A DNA stretch of 64,000 nt from Hydrogenophaga flava NBRC 102514 (GCF_001571145.1 NZ_BCTF01000025.1:24561-88560), one strand, 5' to 3'. Shown: positions 8,360 to 16,832, counted from the stretch's first letter. Notes: generated by a model from the letters alone, not told the origin. Program-made: numbers and translations.

Positions 8360-9643
8360 TCACTCGTCCTTTTCGCCGGGCTCGTACAGGGTCTCCCGGC
8401 CCATGCGGTCGAGGATCAGCTCGGCCGTCCAGGGCAGCATCAGCGCGCCACAGCGGCTGTCGCGGTACAGGCGCTCCAGCGGCAGGTGCTTGAGCATGCT
8501 CTGGCCGCCGCAGGTGCGGATGGCCAGCCGCGCGAGGTCGTTGGCGCCTTCCATCACCGCGTGATGCGCGGCGTAGAGGCGCAGCTTCTCGTCCTTGCTC
8601 GGGTTAGGCTTGGCCTCGAATATGGCGCGGGTGAACAGGCTCTTCATGGCTTCGAGCTGCAGCCGCATCTGCGCCACCGTGATCTGCTTGGTGGGGAACT
8701 GGCGGCGCTTGATGGGCGGCTCGCCTGGCACCTCGCCGCGCAGGTACTGCACCGTGAAGTCGTAGGCCGCATTCGCCACGCCCAGGTAGGTCGGCGAGAG
8801 CGTGAAGAACATCGCCGGCCAGGTCTGCGCGCCCTTGAAGTAGATGCCGCGCGGCATGAGCTGCTCGTCGTCGCTGACGAACACGTCCTTGAACGTGAGG
8901 TTGCGGCTGACGGTGCCGCGCATGCCCAGCGGGTCCCAGTCGCCGCTGATGGAGAACCCCTCCGAAGTCGCCGGCACGCTGATGTAGAGCGTGTCGCGGG
9001 CGTCGGGGTGCTGGTCGCCCTTGTCTTCGGTGCAGAGCACGCCGTAGTAGTCGGCCGCGCCCGAGAGGCTCGCCCAGATCTTCTTGCCGTTGATAAGCCA
9101 GCCGCTCTTTCCGTCCCGCTCCACCTTCTTCGCCGTGGTGCCGAAGGGCGCACGGCCCGCCGCGGCCGCCGTGCCTTCGCTGAAGGGCTGGGCGTAGAGC
9201 TTGCCCTCGTTCACGATGCGCGCGAAGTGCAGCTTGCGCCGCGCCGCGTGTTCGACACGCTGCTCGTCGCTCATCGCGATGCCGTCGGCCAGCACGCCGG
9301 TCCACATGGTGCTGCAGATGTGCATGTTCCAGGTGAGCGCGGTGGCGCCGCAGAAACGCCCGATCTCGGCCGCCACCATCATGTAGGTCGGGAAGTCCGC
9401 ACCCGCACCGCCGAACTCGACCGGCACGCAGAGCCTGAGGAAGCCCTGTTCGCGCAGGTCGTCGTAGTTGGCGAACGGGAAGCTCGCCTCCTTGTCCCAC
9501 TGCGCGGCGCGGGCGGCGAACTTGTCGCGGCCCAGCGCGTGGGCCTTGGCCAGCCACTCGCGCTGCAGCGGCGTGAAGGGCATGTCGCCGACGGCGGGTG
9601 TGAAGTCCAGGCCGGTGACCGGGTTGACGGGACGGGTGGTCAT
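8360..9643 (-). CDS. Acyl-CoA dehydrogenase-fold flavoprotein, possibly a monooxygenase
   Basis: A 427-residue member of the acyl-CoA dehydrogenase superfamily, with the N-terminal helical domain, middle beta domain (GWLINGKKIWASLSGAADYY; GMRGTVSRNLTFKDVFV) and C-terminal helical domain (CGGQSMLKHLPLERLYRDSR). Where many acyl-CoA dehydrogenases carry the C-terminal catalytic glutamate in a YEGT-like motif, this protein reads ALMLPWTAE. It lies in one operon with a NicD-like hydrolase and a NicX-like dioxygenase, opposite a flavin reductase fusion. The superfamily includes flavin-dependent monooxygenases of the HpaH/DszC type fed by such reductases, so a ring-hydroxylating role on a pyridine is plausible but inferred. 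AGGAG precedes the ATG. Confidence 0.85.
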   Translation of the reverse strand: MTTRPVNPVTGLDFTPAVGDMPFTPLQREWLAKAHALGRDKFAARAAQWDKEASFPFANYDDLREQGFLRLCVPVEFGGAGADFPTYMMVAAEIGRFCGATALTWNMHICSTMWTGVLADGIAMSDEQRVEHAARRKLHFARIVNEGKLYAQPFSEGTAAAAGRAPFGTTAKKVERDGKSGWLINGKKIWASLSGAADYYGVLCTEDKGDQHPDARDTLYISVPATSEGFSISGDWDPLGMRGTVSRNLTFKDVFVSDDEQLMPRGIYFKGAQTWPAMFFTLSPTYLGVANAAYDFTVQYLRGEVPGEPPIKRRQFPTKQITVAQMRLQLEAMKSLFTRAIFEAKPNPSKDEKLRLYAAHHAVMEGANDLARLAIRTCGGQSMLKHLPLERLYRDSRCGALMLPWTAELILDRMGRETLYEPGEKDE

Positions 9644-9670
9644 GGGTTTGTCTCCTCTTGTCGGGTGGAT

Positions 9671-10489
9671 TCAGTGCAGGTCCGGGCGCGTCCTTGGAAC
9701 GGGCTCGCGGAGAAAGTCCAGCAGGAGGCGGTCGAACTCGTCGGGCGCTTCCAGGTTCATCAGGTGGCCCACGCCGGCCATCTCGGTGTAACGCGCGTTC
9801 GGGATCTGCAGCGCCATCTGCTTCATCACCGCGGGCGCGGCCACGCGGTCGAACTCCCCGCCGACCAGCAGCGTGGGCACGCCGATGTGGGCCAGCGATG
9901 CCTGGCGGTCGAAGGTGACGATGCAGTCCAGCGCGCGCCGGTAGGTGGCGGCCGGCACGCGGCCCATGCACTGCTCGGCCAGGCGCACGCCTTCGGGCAG
10001 CGAGCCGGGACCGACCATCTGCGGCACCAGCTTCGCCGCCATCTCGGCCATGCTCTGGCCGGCGTCCAGCGGCGCGGTGCGCTGCGCGATGAACTGCTGC
10101 GCCCAGACCTCGGCACGCTGGCCGTCGCTGCGTTTGCCGAAGGCGGCCGAGGTGCCGCAGAGCATGAGCTTGCGCACCTTCTCGGGCCGGCGCGCGATCA
10201 CCTCCTGCGCGACCATGCCGCCCATGCTGTGGCCGACCAGCACCACGCTGTCGCACTGCAGCGCGTCGATGAGGTTGATGCAGCTCTGCGCCAGCCCCTT
10301 GAAGGTGTAGGGCTCGATGGGTGCGCTGTGACCGTAGCCGGGCATGTCCCAGGCCACCGCGCGGTAACCCACGCTGGCCAGGGTTTCGACCTGGGGCGCA
10401 AAGGCCAGGTGCCCGCCGCCGATGCCGTGCAGCATGAGCACGGTGGTGGCGCCATCGCCCAGGGTGGTGAATGTTGGCAAGCTGCTCAC
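9671..10489 (-). CDS. nicD: Alpha/beta hydrolase, probable N-formylmaleamate deformylase
   Basis: A 272-residue alpha/beta hydrolase with oxyanion segment LHGIGGG, nucleophile elbow GHSMGG (Ser about 88), an acid in GGEFD (about 214) and a histidine in GVGHL (about 242). In nicotinate-type pathways NicD removes formate from N-formylmaleamate, the product of NicX. Here the gene overlaps the NicX-like gene by four bases (GTGA, GTG start), which is the main reason for the NicD assignment. Without that context it would be a generic esterase-like hydrolase. Confidence 0.75.
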   Translation of the reverse strand: MSSLPTFTTLGDGATTVLMLHGIGGGHLAFAPQVETLASVGYRAVAWDMPGYGHSAPIEPYTFKGLAQSCINLIDALQCDSVVLVGHSMGGMVAQEVIARRPEKVRKLMLCGTSAAFGKRSDGQRAEVWAQQFIAQRTAPLDAGQSMAEMAAKLVPQMVGPGSLPEGVRLAEQCMGRVPAATYRRALDCIVTFDRQASLAHIGVPTLLVGGEFDRVAAPAVMKQMALQIPNARYTEMAGVGHLMNLEAPDEFDRLLLDFLREPVPRTRPDLH

Positions 10490-11538
10490 GCGACCACCTT
10501 TCCGGCATCGACCACCACCGTGCCATCCAGCGACACGGTGCAGTCGCGCATCGGCCAGTCGAAGTGGCCGCGGGTGTAACGGCCCGCCGTCTCGTTGGCG
10601 CCGGTGCTGTAGAGGAAGTTGCCGGCGAAGGCGCGCAGTTCGGTGCCGTTGAAGTCGCGCTTGTCGTGCAGCGCCATGCTGTCCCAGCGCGCGGCGTCGT
10701 TCAGGCCGTAGCCGACGTGGCTGACGGCATAGGCCTCCTTTTCACCCCAGGCCGCGAAGTAGCTGCGCAGCAGTTCGGCGTCCACGCCGCCGCCGTCGAT
10801 GTGGGTCACGTAGTCGCTCTCGATGGTCAGCGTGATCGGGCGCTCGATGTAGCGCTTGAAGGTCAGGTTCACGTCGCCCTCGGCCAGCACCAGCCGACCG
10901 CTGACGCTGCCCGCCGCCGGGAAGGCCAGCACCAGGCCGCCGGGCCAGTGGGTCAGCGTGCCGGGGCGTGTGGTGCTGCCCCAGTTGCCGCCCACCACGG
11001 CGCCCTGCAGCGAGACCGTGAGCTCGGTGCCGGCGGGCGAAGTCACGCGCAGGGCCTTCGCGCCGCGCAGGCGCTTGACGTGTTCCTTCACCCGCGCCTC
11101 GGTGGCGTCGTCGGGCAGCAGGCGCGCCAGCGCCTCGGGGTGTTCGTTGCTCACGTAGACGACGCGCGGCTGGGTGATGCCGTTGCCCTGCAGGATGGCC
11201 GGCAGCTCGGGCGCGTGCATCAGGCCCTCGACCGTGCAATCGATCACCAAGGTGCAGGCCTGCAATGCCGCGATTACCGGCAACTGCTGTTGAATGGCCG
11301 GTGATGCCCCGGTGGAGCGCGTCACGGGTTCGCCCGCGGCGCCGAACACCGACGGCAGGGTCAACACGAAGGCCGGGGCCCCGAGCCGCGCCGCCGCGAG
11401 ACGCGCCAGCTCGACCAGCACCGGACGGCTCTGGCTTTCGTTGAGAATCGCCACCGTGTCGCCCGGCTGCAGCGCACAGCGCCGCAGCACCGCTTCAAAC
11501 GCGTCGATCCAGGCGGGTTCGATCCGCTCCTGCAACAT
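10486..11538 (-). CDS. nicX: 2,5-dihydroxypyridine 5,6-dioxygenase (NicX-like)
   Basis: A 350-residue protein resembling NicX, the iron-dependent extradiol-like dioxygenase that opens 2,5-dihydroxypyridine to N-formylmaleamate and is structurally related to M29 aminopeptidases. Residues matching the described Glu/His/Asp metal set can be seen in GTELTVSLQG and GHFDWPMRD near the C-terminus. AGGAGA sits well placed before the ATG at 11538. It is first gene of a minus-strand operon with nicD and the acyl-CoA-dehydrogenase-fold gene. Upstream genes that make 2,5-dihydroxypyridine, and NicE/NicF-type steps to fumarate, are not in the window. Confidence 0.85.
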   Translation of the reverse strand: MLQERIEPAWIDAFEAVLRRCALQPGDTVAILNESQSRPVLVELARLAAARLGAPAFVLTLPSVFGAAGEPVTRSTGASPAIQQQLPVIAALQACTLVIDCTVEGLMHAPELPAILQGNGITQPRVVYVSNEHPEALARLLPDDATEARVKEHVKRLRGAKALRVTSPAGTELTVSLQGAVVGGNWGSTTRPGTLTHWPGGLVLAFPAAGSVSGRLVLAEGDVNLTFKRYIERPITLTIESDYVTHIDGGGVDAELLRSYFAAWGEKEAYAVSHVGYGLNDAARWDSMALHDKRDFNGTELRAFAGNFLYSTGANETAGRYTRGHFDWPMRDCTVSLDGTVVVDAGKVVA

Positions 11539-11599
11539 GGGTTGTCTCCTGTTTTGGGGGCCTGCCATCGGGGAAATGGCGGTTGCGGGCCCATTATTG

Positions 11600-11611
11600 A
11601 TGAATTTTCAT
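11600..11611. promoter_or_regulatory. Candidate MarR operator between nicX and the flavin reductase-MarR gene
   Basis: ATGAA-TT-TTCAT, in an AT-rich spot flanked by ATTG and ATAAAT, lies 14 bases before the plus-strand ATG and 62 bases before the nicX start. MarR proteins bind such short palindromes. Control of both directions by the fusion protein is inferred. Confidence 0.5.
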
Positions 11612-11624
11612 ATAAATTGCAGCC

Positions 11625-12641
11625 ATGTCCCCGTCCCGTGCCGCCGGCCACGCCGCCCAACCGCCCGATTTTTCGCCGCGCGACTTCCGCGCGACGCTGG
11701 GCATGTTCGCGACCGGCGTCACCATCGTCACCGCGCGCAACGACCAGGGTGAGCCCGTCGGCCTGACGGCCAGCTCGTTCAATTCCGTCTCTCTGGACCC
11801 GCCGCTGGTGCTGTGGAGCCTGGGCAAGGCGGCCGGCTCGATGGCGGTGTTCAGCAACGGCCGGCACTACGCGATCAACGTGCTCGCCGCCGACCAGCAG
11901 GCGCTGGCCGAACGTTTTGCCGCCCGCGGCGTCGACCGCTGGGCCGGCGTCGGCTTCACCGAAGGCGCGGGCGGCGCGCCGCTGCTGGAGGGCTGCGTCG
12001 CCACATTCGAGTGCTTCAACCGCAGCCAGTACACCGAGGGCGACCACGTGATCTTCGTCGGCGAGGTCGAGCGCTGCGCGCGCCGGGCCGACGCCTCGCC
12101 CCTGCTCTACCACGGTGGCCGCTTCTACACCGAACACCCGCTGCACGGCGCGCCGGCCGACGCCAGCGCACCGCAGCCGCCCGATGGCCGCTTCGTCGGC
12201 AGCTACCTGGGCTACCTGCTCGGCCAGGCCAGCCACGCGGTCTACCGCGACTTCGAAAACGCGATTGCCGCCCAGGGCCTGACCCACATCGCCTGGCGCG
12301 TGCTGGCCGTGCTGCACGACGCCGCGCTCAGCCAGCCCCACAGCCCCCCCAACGGCCAGGGCGCCATCGCCGTCGGCCAGCTGGCGCACGACGTGCTGGC
12401 CAAACAGCCCACCGTCACCAAGCTCGTGCAGCGCATGGCCGAGGACGGCCTGCTGGAACTGCTGGCCGACCCGGCCGACCAGCGCCGCACCCTGGTGGTC
12501 GCCACCGCCGAAGGCCGGCGCATCGCCGCGGCGCTGATCGAACAGGCCCGCGCACAGGAAAGCCACCTGCTCTCGCGCTGGTCGGCGCACGAGGCGGACA
12601 CGCTCAAGCGACACCTGCAAAAGCTGGCCTCCGGCCAGTAA
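11625..12641 (+). CDS. Flavin reductase - MarR regulator fusion
   Basis: A 338-residue two-domain protein. Residues about 17-170 form a flavin reductase-like FMN-binding domain (FRATLGMFATGVTIVT, GLTASSFNSVSLDPP) of the kind that supplies reduced flavin to two-component monooxygenases. Residues about 185-335 form a MarR winged-helix domain (IAVGQLAHDVLAKQPTVTKLVQRM and the wing DPADQRRTLVVAT). There is no stop or frameshift between them. It is divergent from the nicX-nicD operon, with a palindrome between. The same polypeptide could sense or serve the flavin step and repress the operon; this dual role is inference. Confidence 0.9.
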   Translation: MSPSRAAGHAAQPPDFSPRDFRATLGMFATGVTIVTARNDQGEPVGLTASSFNSVSLDPPLVLWSLGKAAGSMAVFSNGRHYAINVLAADQQALAERFAARGVDRWAGVGFTEGAGGAPLLEGCVATFECFNRSQYTEGDHVIFVGEVERCARRADASPLLYHGGRFYTEHPLHGAPADASAPQPPDGRFVGSYLGYLLGQASHAVYRDFENAIAAQGLTHIAWRVLAVLHDAALSQPHSPPNGQGAIAVGQLAHDVLAKQPTVTKLVQRMAEDGLLELLADPADQRRTLVVATAEGRRIAAALIEQARAQESHLLSRWSAHEADTLKRHLQKLASGQ

Positions 12642-12693
12642 GGCGCCGCGCGCGACATGAGTCGCGCCGCGCCTGCGCTACCCTCCTGCCCCC

Positions 12694-13593
12694 ATGACCG
12701 CCGTCCAACGCAAAGACCACCTCGACACCTTCGCCATCACCGTGCTGGTGGCCTGCTGCGCCTTCTGGGGCTTCCAGCAGATCCTGATCAAGTTCGCCGG
12801 CCGCGAGATCCCGCCGCTGTGGCAGGCCTCGGTGCGCATGGCCGGCGCCACCGCCCTGCTCTGGCTGTGGTGCCAGCTGCGCGGCGTCAAACTGTTCAAC
12901 AGCGACGGTTCGCTCAAGGGTGGGCTGATCGTCGGCCTGCTGTTCGCGGCCGAGTTCTGCCTGATCTACCTTGGTCTGCAGCACACCAGCGCCTCGCGCC
13001 TGACGGTGTTCCTCTACACCAGCCCGTTCTGGGTGGCGGTGCTGCTGCCGCGCTTCGTGCCCTCGGAGAAGCTGCGCAAGATCCAGTGGATCGGCCTGGT
13101 CATCGCATTCAGCGCCGTCGGCATCGCCTTCAGCGAAGCCTTCCTGCACGGCTCGGCGCCGGGCCAGTGGAAGGGCGACGCCATGGGCCTGGCGGCTGGC
13201 ATGTTCTGGGGCCTGACCACCATCGCGATCCGCACCACCAAGGTGGCCACCATCCAGGCCGAGAAATCGCTGTTCTACCAGCTGAGCGTGACCGCCACGG
13301 TCTGCCCGCTGCTGTCGCTGGCGCTGGGCGAAACCTGGTCCTTCGACTACTCGGCCCTCGCCTGGGGCTCGGTGTTCCTGCAGACCGCCGTCGGCGCGTT
13401 TGCCAGCTACCTGGCCTGGATGTGGATGCTGCGCCACTACCCCGCGACGCAGATGTCCACCTTCACCTTCCTCACCCCACTGTTCGCGCTGGTCTTCGGC
13501 GTGGTGCTGCTGGGCGAACCACTGACGCTGCAGCTGGTGCTGGCGCTGCTGGGCGTGGCGGCGGGGATCGTGCTGGTGAGCCGCAAGGGCTGA
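12694..13593 (+). CDS. EamA/DMT-family transporter
   Basis: A 299-residue integral membrane protein with about ten hydrophobic helices in two homologous halves, as in EamA drug/metabolite transporters. Typical segments are AFWGFQQILIKFAGREIPPLWQ at the start, ALGETWSFDYSALAWGSVFLQ in the middle and LTPLFALVFGVVLLGEPLT near the end. It probably exports or imports a small metabolite; the substrate is not predictable. It stands 52 bases after the flavin reductase-MarR gene in the same direction, without a strong ribosome binding site. Confidence 0.92.
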   Translation: MTAVQRKDHLDTFAITVLVACCAFWGFQQILIKFAGREIPPLWQASVRMAGATALLWLWCQLRGVKLFNSDGSLKGGLIVGLLFAAEFCLIYLGLQHTSASRLTVFLYTSPFWVAVLLPRFVPSEKLRKIQWIGLVIAFSAVGIAFSEAFLHGSAPGQWKGDAMGLAAGMFWGLTTIAIRTTKVATIQAEKSLFYQLSVTATVCPLLSLALGETWSFDYSALAWGSVFLQTAVGAFASYLAWMWMLRHYPATQMSTFTFLTPLFALVFGVVLLGEPLTLQLVLALLGVAAGIVLVSRKG

Positions 13594-13615
13594 GCGGCCG
13601 CCCGCTTCGGCAAGG

Positions 13616-13843
13616 TCAGTGACCGCGGAAACGCGCCCACAGCACCAGCGCCACGACCACCACCAGCGCCCCCACCCCGGTCAGCACATGACCCAGGGTG
13701 GTGGTGCACCCGAATGCGAACTCGTGGGCCACGCACCGGATCTCATCGCCTTGCGTCATCCAGCGGTAGATCGCCATGCCTGCGATGACGCAGACCGACA
13801 GACCCACCAGGGTCAGCGTGATCACCTCCAACGGTTTTTTCAT
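13616..13843 (-). CDS. Small two-helix membrane protein
   Basis: A 75-residue protein with hydrophobic segments at about residues 8-25 and 50-70 separated by a short loop containing two of its three cysteines (IRCVAHEFAFGC). Function unknown. Its ATG overlaps the stop of the upstream minus-strand gene (ATGA), so the two form a small operon. Confidence 0.65.
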   Translation of the reverse strand: MKKPLEVITLTLVGLSVCVIAGMAIYRWMTQGDEIRCVAHEFAFGCTTTLGHVLTGVGALVVVVALVLWARFRGH

Positions 13844-14205
13844 GGGTTCTCTTGGTGAGCAATGACCTGAAGCGCCTGCCGGACCGAACCCACCAGTTCA
13901 ATCCACTCGGGCCTCGCCATCTCCTGGCTATCGCCACGCATCGTTGCAGGCGTAGCCTGGCAGAAGACATCTACCGCCGTCCCAACAGAAAGAAGCGCCT
14001 GTGCCTCATTTTCTGAGTAGATCGGCGCCGGGTAGCTGTCCTTGGTGGGGTGATCTGGGCTCCAGTCGTACCACTGATTGATGGTTTCGTTCAGATCCCA
14101 CGGCGGTGGATCGGATGGGTATTCAGCAACCATTTCGAGCCACTCCACAATGCGCTGCCGGACCCGCTGTTGGATAAGTTCTGAAGATTTCACGCCTTCT
14201 GACAT
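13840..14205 (-). CDS. Hypothetical protein
   Basis: A 121-residue soluble protein rich in Glu, Trp and Pro (DPPPWDLNETINQWYDWSPD). No domain recognised. I chose the ATG at 14205 because GAGGGGG precedes it at normal distance; a GTG at 14235 has no such signal. It is translationally coupled to the small membrane protein downstream. GC content is lower than the neighbouring metabolic genes, which may mean transfer or relaxed selection. Confidence 0.65.
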   Translation of the reverse strand: MSEGVKSSELIQQRVRQRIVEWLEMVAEYPSDPPPWDLNETINQWYDWSPDHPTKDSYPAPIYSENEAQALLSVGTAVDVFCQATPATMRGDSQEMARPEWIELVGSVRQALQVIAHQENP

Positions 14206-14277
14206 GGCCCCCTCAATTGATTCGCTGTTCGTCACTTGTACAGCATAGAAGAGCTGAAGGTCACCCTTCGCACCTGT

Positions 14278-14808
14278 TCACCCGAACGCCAGATTGATCA
14301 CCAGGAACAGCAGGAACCCCTGCACCGGTGGCGGGACGTCGGGTGGTACTTCGGCGCACAGCCGGCGCCGCGTGGTGAAGGCCTGAGGCTCGTGGACCAG
14401 GCCCAGCGCCTGCCCGTCCTGCTGCAGCTCGAAGCGGGTCTTGAAAAAAGTGCTGCGCCGCACCAACTCGCCACTAAAGGGCTCAGTGATGAGCAGCCGC
14501 GCGCGCCCGAAGAAGCCCTGGGGCACCACCACCTCGGCCGATGCGAGACGGGCGCCGCCCTGCATCAGCTCGAAGCGCGTGTCGTTGTTCCAGCCGCGGC
14601 GCGTGTATTCGAACTCGATGGTGTACGCCTCACCAGACAGACGCAGGTCGATGCTCGACCGCAGCCGCCCCGGTGCCGGGTTCTTCAGCCGCGCGTTGCG
14701 GGCTTCGGCCCAGTCGGGGAAACACAGCTCGCCGATCACGGTGCCGTCGGCCGCGGCCAGGTCGTAGGTGAAGCCGGACAGGGCCGAGCGCTGCAGGGCG
14801 ATCAGCAT
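14278..14808 (-). CDS. Hypothetical protein with C-terminal hydrophobic segment
   Basis: A 176-residue protein without a recognised domain. It looks beta-rich (repeated short strands such as YTIEFEYTRRGWNNDTRFELMQGG) and ends in a short hydrophobic tail (GFLLFLVINLAFG) that may touch the membrane. GGAG lies just before the chosen ATG at 14808; an ATG five codons upstream is also possible. It is a single gene between two oppositely sized intergenic gaps. Confidence 0.65.
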   Translation of the reverse strand: MLIALQRSALSGFTYDLAAADGTVIGELCFPDWAEARNARLKNPAPGRLRSSIDLRLSGEAYTIEFEYTRRGWNNDTRFELMQGGARLASAEVVVPQGFFGRARLLITEPFSGELVRRSTFFKTRFELQQDGQALGLVHEPQAFTTRRRLCAEVPPDVPPPVQGFLLFLVINLAFG

Positions 14809-14915
14809 GGATCGCTCCGGCAAAACTTCGAAGAAGGAACAGGCATGGCGTGGGCTGGCGTTGCGAGCCAGCCCACTATAGCCACGCCTCAGGAGGTCAG
14901 GCCCTCACGGCCCGT

Positions 14916-16712
14916 TCACCGCAGGTGGTGCACCGCCGCCTGCCCGTACACCGGCGTGTCCAGACCTTCGTAGCGCGCCTTGAGCTGCAGCGACAGGAAT
15001 TGCGAGTAGTGGCGGCTCTGGTGCAGGTTGCCGCCGTGGATCCACAGCTGCTGCTGGTTGGTCGGCTTCCACATGTTGCGCAGCTCGCCCTCCCACGGCC
15101 CCGGGTCCTTGGTAGTGCTGGAGCCCAGGCCCCAGACCTTGCCGACGCGGTCGGCGACCTCGGGCGACACCAGGTCGGCCAGCCAGTGGTTCATCGAGCC
15201 GTAGCCGGTGGCGTAGACGATCAGGTCGGCCGGCAGCTCGGTGCCATCGGAGAGCGTCACGCTCTTCGGGTTGATGCGCTCAATGTTCACGCCGCTCTTG
15301 AGCTTGATGCTGCCGTTGGCCACCAGTTCGCTCGCGCCCACGTCGATGTAGTAGCCCGAGCCGCGGCGCAGGTACTTCATGAACAGGCCCGAGCCATCGT
15401 CGCCGAAGTCGAGCAGGAAGCCCGCCTTCTCCAGCCGGCTGTAGAGGTCGGCGTCGCGCTTCTTCATCTCCTCGTACACGGGGATGTGGAAGCTGTGCAT
15501 GATTTTGTAGGGCACGCTGGCGAACACCAGATCGGCCTTGTGGTGGTCGATGCCGTTCTTCACCGCCTCTTCGCTGTAGAGCCCGCCCAGCGCCAGTTCC
15601 ATCAGCGAGTTCGACGGCGCGATGTGTGTGCTGCTGCGCTGGATCATGGTCACGTCCGCGCCGTGTTCCCACAGGGCCGCGCAGATGTCGTGGGCCGAGT
15701 TGTTGGAGCCGAGCACCACCGCCTTCTTGCCCGCGTACTTCTCGGGGCCGGGGTGCTTGCTGGAGTGGTGCTGGTCGCCCTCGAAGGTCTCGGCGCCCGC
15801 GATCTTCGGCACGTTGGGGTAGCCCGACACACCCAGCGCGAACACCAGCTGCTTGGGCCGCAGCGTCACCTCTTCGCCGTTGCGGTCCACCACCACGGTC
15901 CACTCGCCCTTGGCCTCGTCGTAGCTGGCCTTCTTCGCGGTGGTGGAGCCCCAGTAGTTGATCTCCATGACCTTGGTGTACATCTCCAGCCAGTCGCCCA
16001 CCTTGTCCTTGGGCGCGAACACCGGCCAGTCGTCCGGGAACGGCATGTAGGGCAGATGGTCGTACCAGACCGGGTCGTGCAGGCACAGGCTCTTGTAGCG
16101 GTTGCGCCAGCTGTCGCCGGGCCGCGGGTTCTTCTCCACCACGATGGTCGGCACACCCAGGCGACGCAGCCGCGCGGCCAGGATGATGCCGCCCTGCCCG
16201 CCACCGATGATCACCACATAAGGCTGCTCCTCGTAACCCAGGCGCGCCTGCTCGTCCTGCCGCAGTTCGAGCCAGCTCTTGCGGCCCTTGTGCACGCCGT
16301 GTTCGGCGCCCTTGATGCGGTTGGCGCCCTTCTTCTCTTCGAAGCCCTTGAGCTCGACCATGGTGGTCAGCAGGGTCCAGGCCTTGTCACCCTTCAGGCG
16401 CAGGTGGCCGCGTCCGCGCGAGACCCGGGTGTCGAAGGTGAACCAGGCCTCGGTGACGCCGTCGGCCTCGGTGGCTTCGCCTTCGAGCTGGAAGTTCGAG
16501 GCGCCCGCGTCGGCCTGGCGCGCGGCGAGCATGTCGCGCACCGCGTCGTGGCCTTCCTGCGTGCGGATGTTCCAGGTGAAGGACACGAGGTCGCGCCAGT
16601 AGCAGTCGGCGTCGAACAGGGGCAGCACGTTGTCGGGATTGCCGGAGGCCAGGGCGGCTCCGAAAGCGTCCAGCCAGCGCTGTGCCCGCTGGGAGGGCGT
16701 GTTTGCAGTCAT
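14916..16712 (-). CDS. Flavin-dependent monooxygenase (FMO/BVMO class) with N-terminal NTF2-like domain
   Basis: A 598-residue group-B type flavoprotein monooxygenase. Residues about 5-125 form an NTF2/SnoaL-like domain (QRWLDAFGAALASGNPDNVL ... ADCYWRDLVSFTW). The FAD dinucleotide motif GGGQGG is at 170-175, and the NADPH-binding motif appears as LGSNNSAHDI. The fingerprint between them reads FEGDQHHSSKHP, fitting FxGxxxH but with His where classical FMOs have an aromatic residue and Baeyer-Villiger enzymes have Trp. AGGAG precedes the ATG at 16712. A candidate sigma-54 promoter and repeats lie upstream, next to the AcoR-like activator gene. Substrate unknown. Confidence 0.9.
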   Translation of the reverse strand: MTANTPSQRAQRWLDAFGAALASGNPDNVLPLFDADCYWRDLVSFTWNIRTQEGHDAVRDMLAARQADAGASNFQLEGEATEADGVTEAWFTFDTRVSRGRGHLRLKGDKAWTLLTTMVELKGFEEKKGANRIKGAEHGVHKGRKSWLELRQDEQARLGYEEQPYVVIIGGGQGGIILAARLRRLGVPTIVVEKNPRPGDSWRNRYKSLCLHDPVWYDHLPYMPFPDDWPVFAPKDKVGDWLEMYTKVMEINYWGSTTAKKASYDEAKGEWTVVVDRNGEEVTLRPKQLVFALGVSGYPNVPKIAGAETFEGDQHHSSKHPGPEKYAGKKAVVLGSNNSAHDICAALWEHGADVTMIQRSSTHIAPSNSLMELALGGLYSEEAVKNGIDHHKADLVFASVPYKIMHSFHIPVYEEMKKRDADLYSRLEKAGFLLDFGDDGSGLFMKYLRRGSGYYIDVGASELVANGSIKLKSGVNIERINPKSVTLSDGTELPADLIVYATGYGSMNHWLADLVSPEVADRVGKVWGLGSSTTKDPGPWEGELRNMWKPTNQQQLWIHGGNLHQSRHYSQFLSLQLKARYEGLDTPVYGQAAVHHLR

Positions 16713-16762
16713 GGGTTGTCTCCTGTGATGCCGGCCTCGGTGCGGGCCGGTGCCTTGTGCAT

Positions 16763-16778
16763 CACAAGACGCGTGCCA
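16763..16778 (-). promoter_or_regulatory. Candidate sigma-54 (-24/-12) promoter of the flavin monooxygenase
   Basis: On the minus strand the sequence reads TGGCACGCGTCTTGTG. It matches TGGCACG-N4-TTGC with correct GG to -12 spacing but GT in place of GC at -12. It lies about 50 bases before the monooxygenase ATG. The adjacent regulator is a sigma-54 activator, which strengthens the call. Confidence 0.6.
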
Positions 16779-16832
16779 GGCGGTCGGCGCGCGCAAGTGC
16801 TTGATCTGGCAGGGATTTGTCTGGGGTGCGGT

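Noticed and set aside
6471..8564. A 697-codon plus-strand open frame across argP and the M14 gene
   Set aside because: It is antisense to two well-supported genes, shows no domain, and has the His/Gln/Gly/Arg-rich composition expected when GC-rich coding DNA is read in reverse.
8486..10579. A 697-codon plus-strand open frame across the acyl-CoA-dehydrogenase-like and nicD genes
   Set aside because: Antisense artefact of high GC; real genes on the other strand have motifs, ribosome binding sites and operon overlaps.
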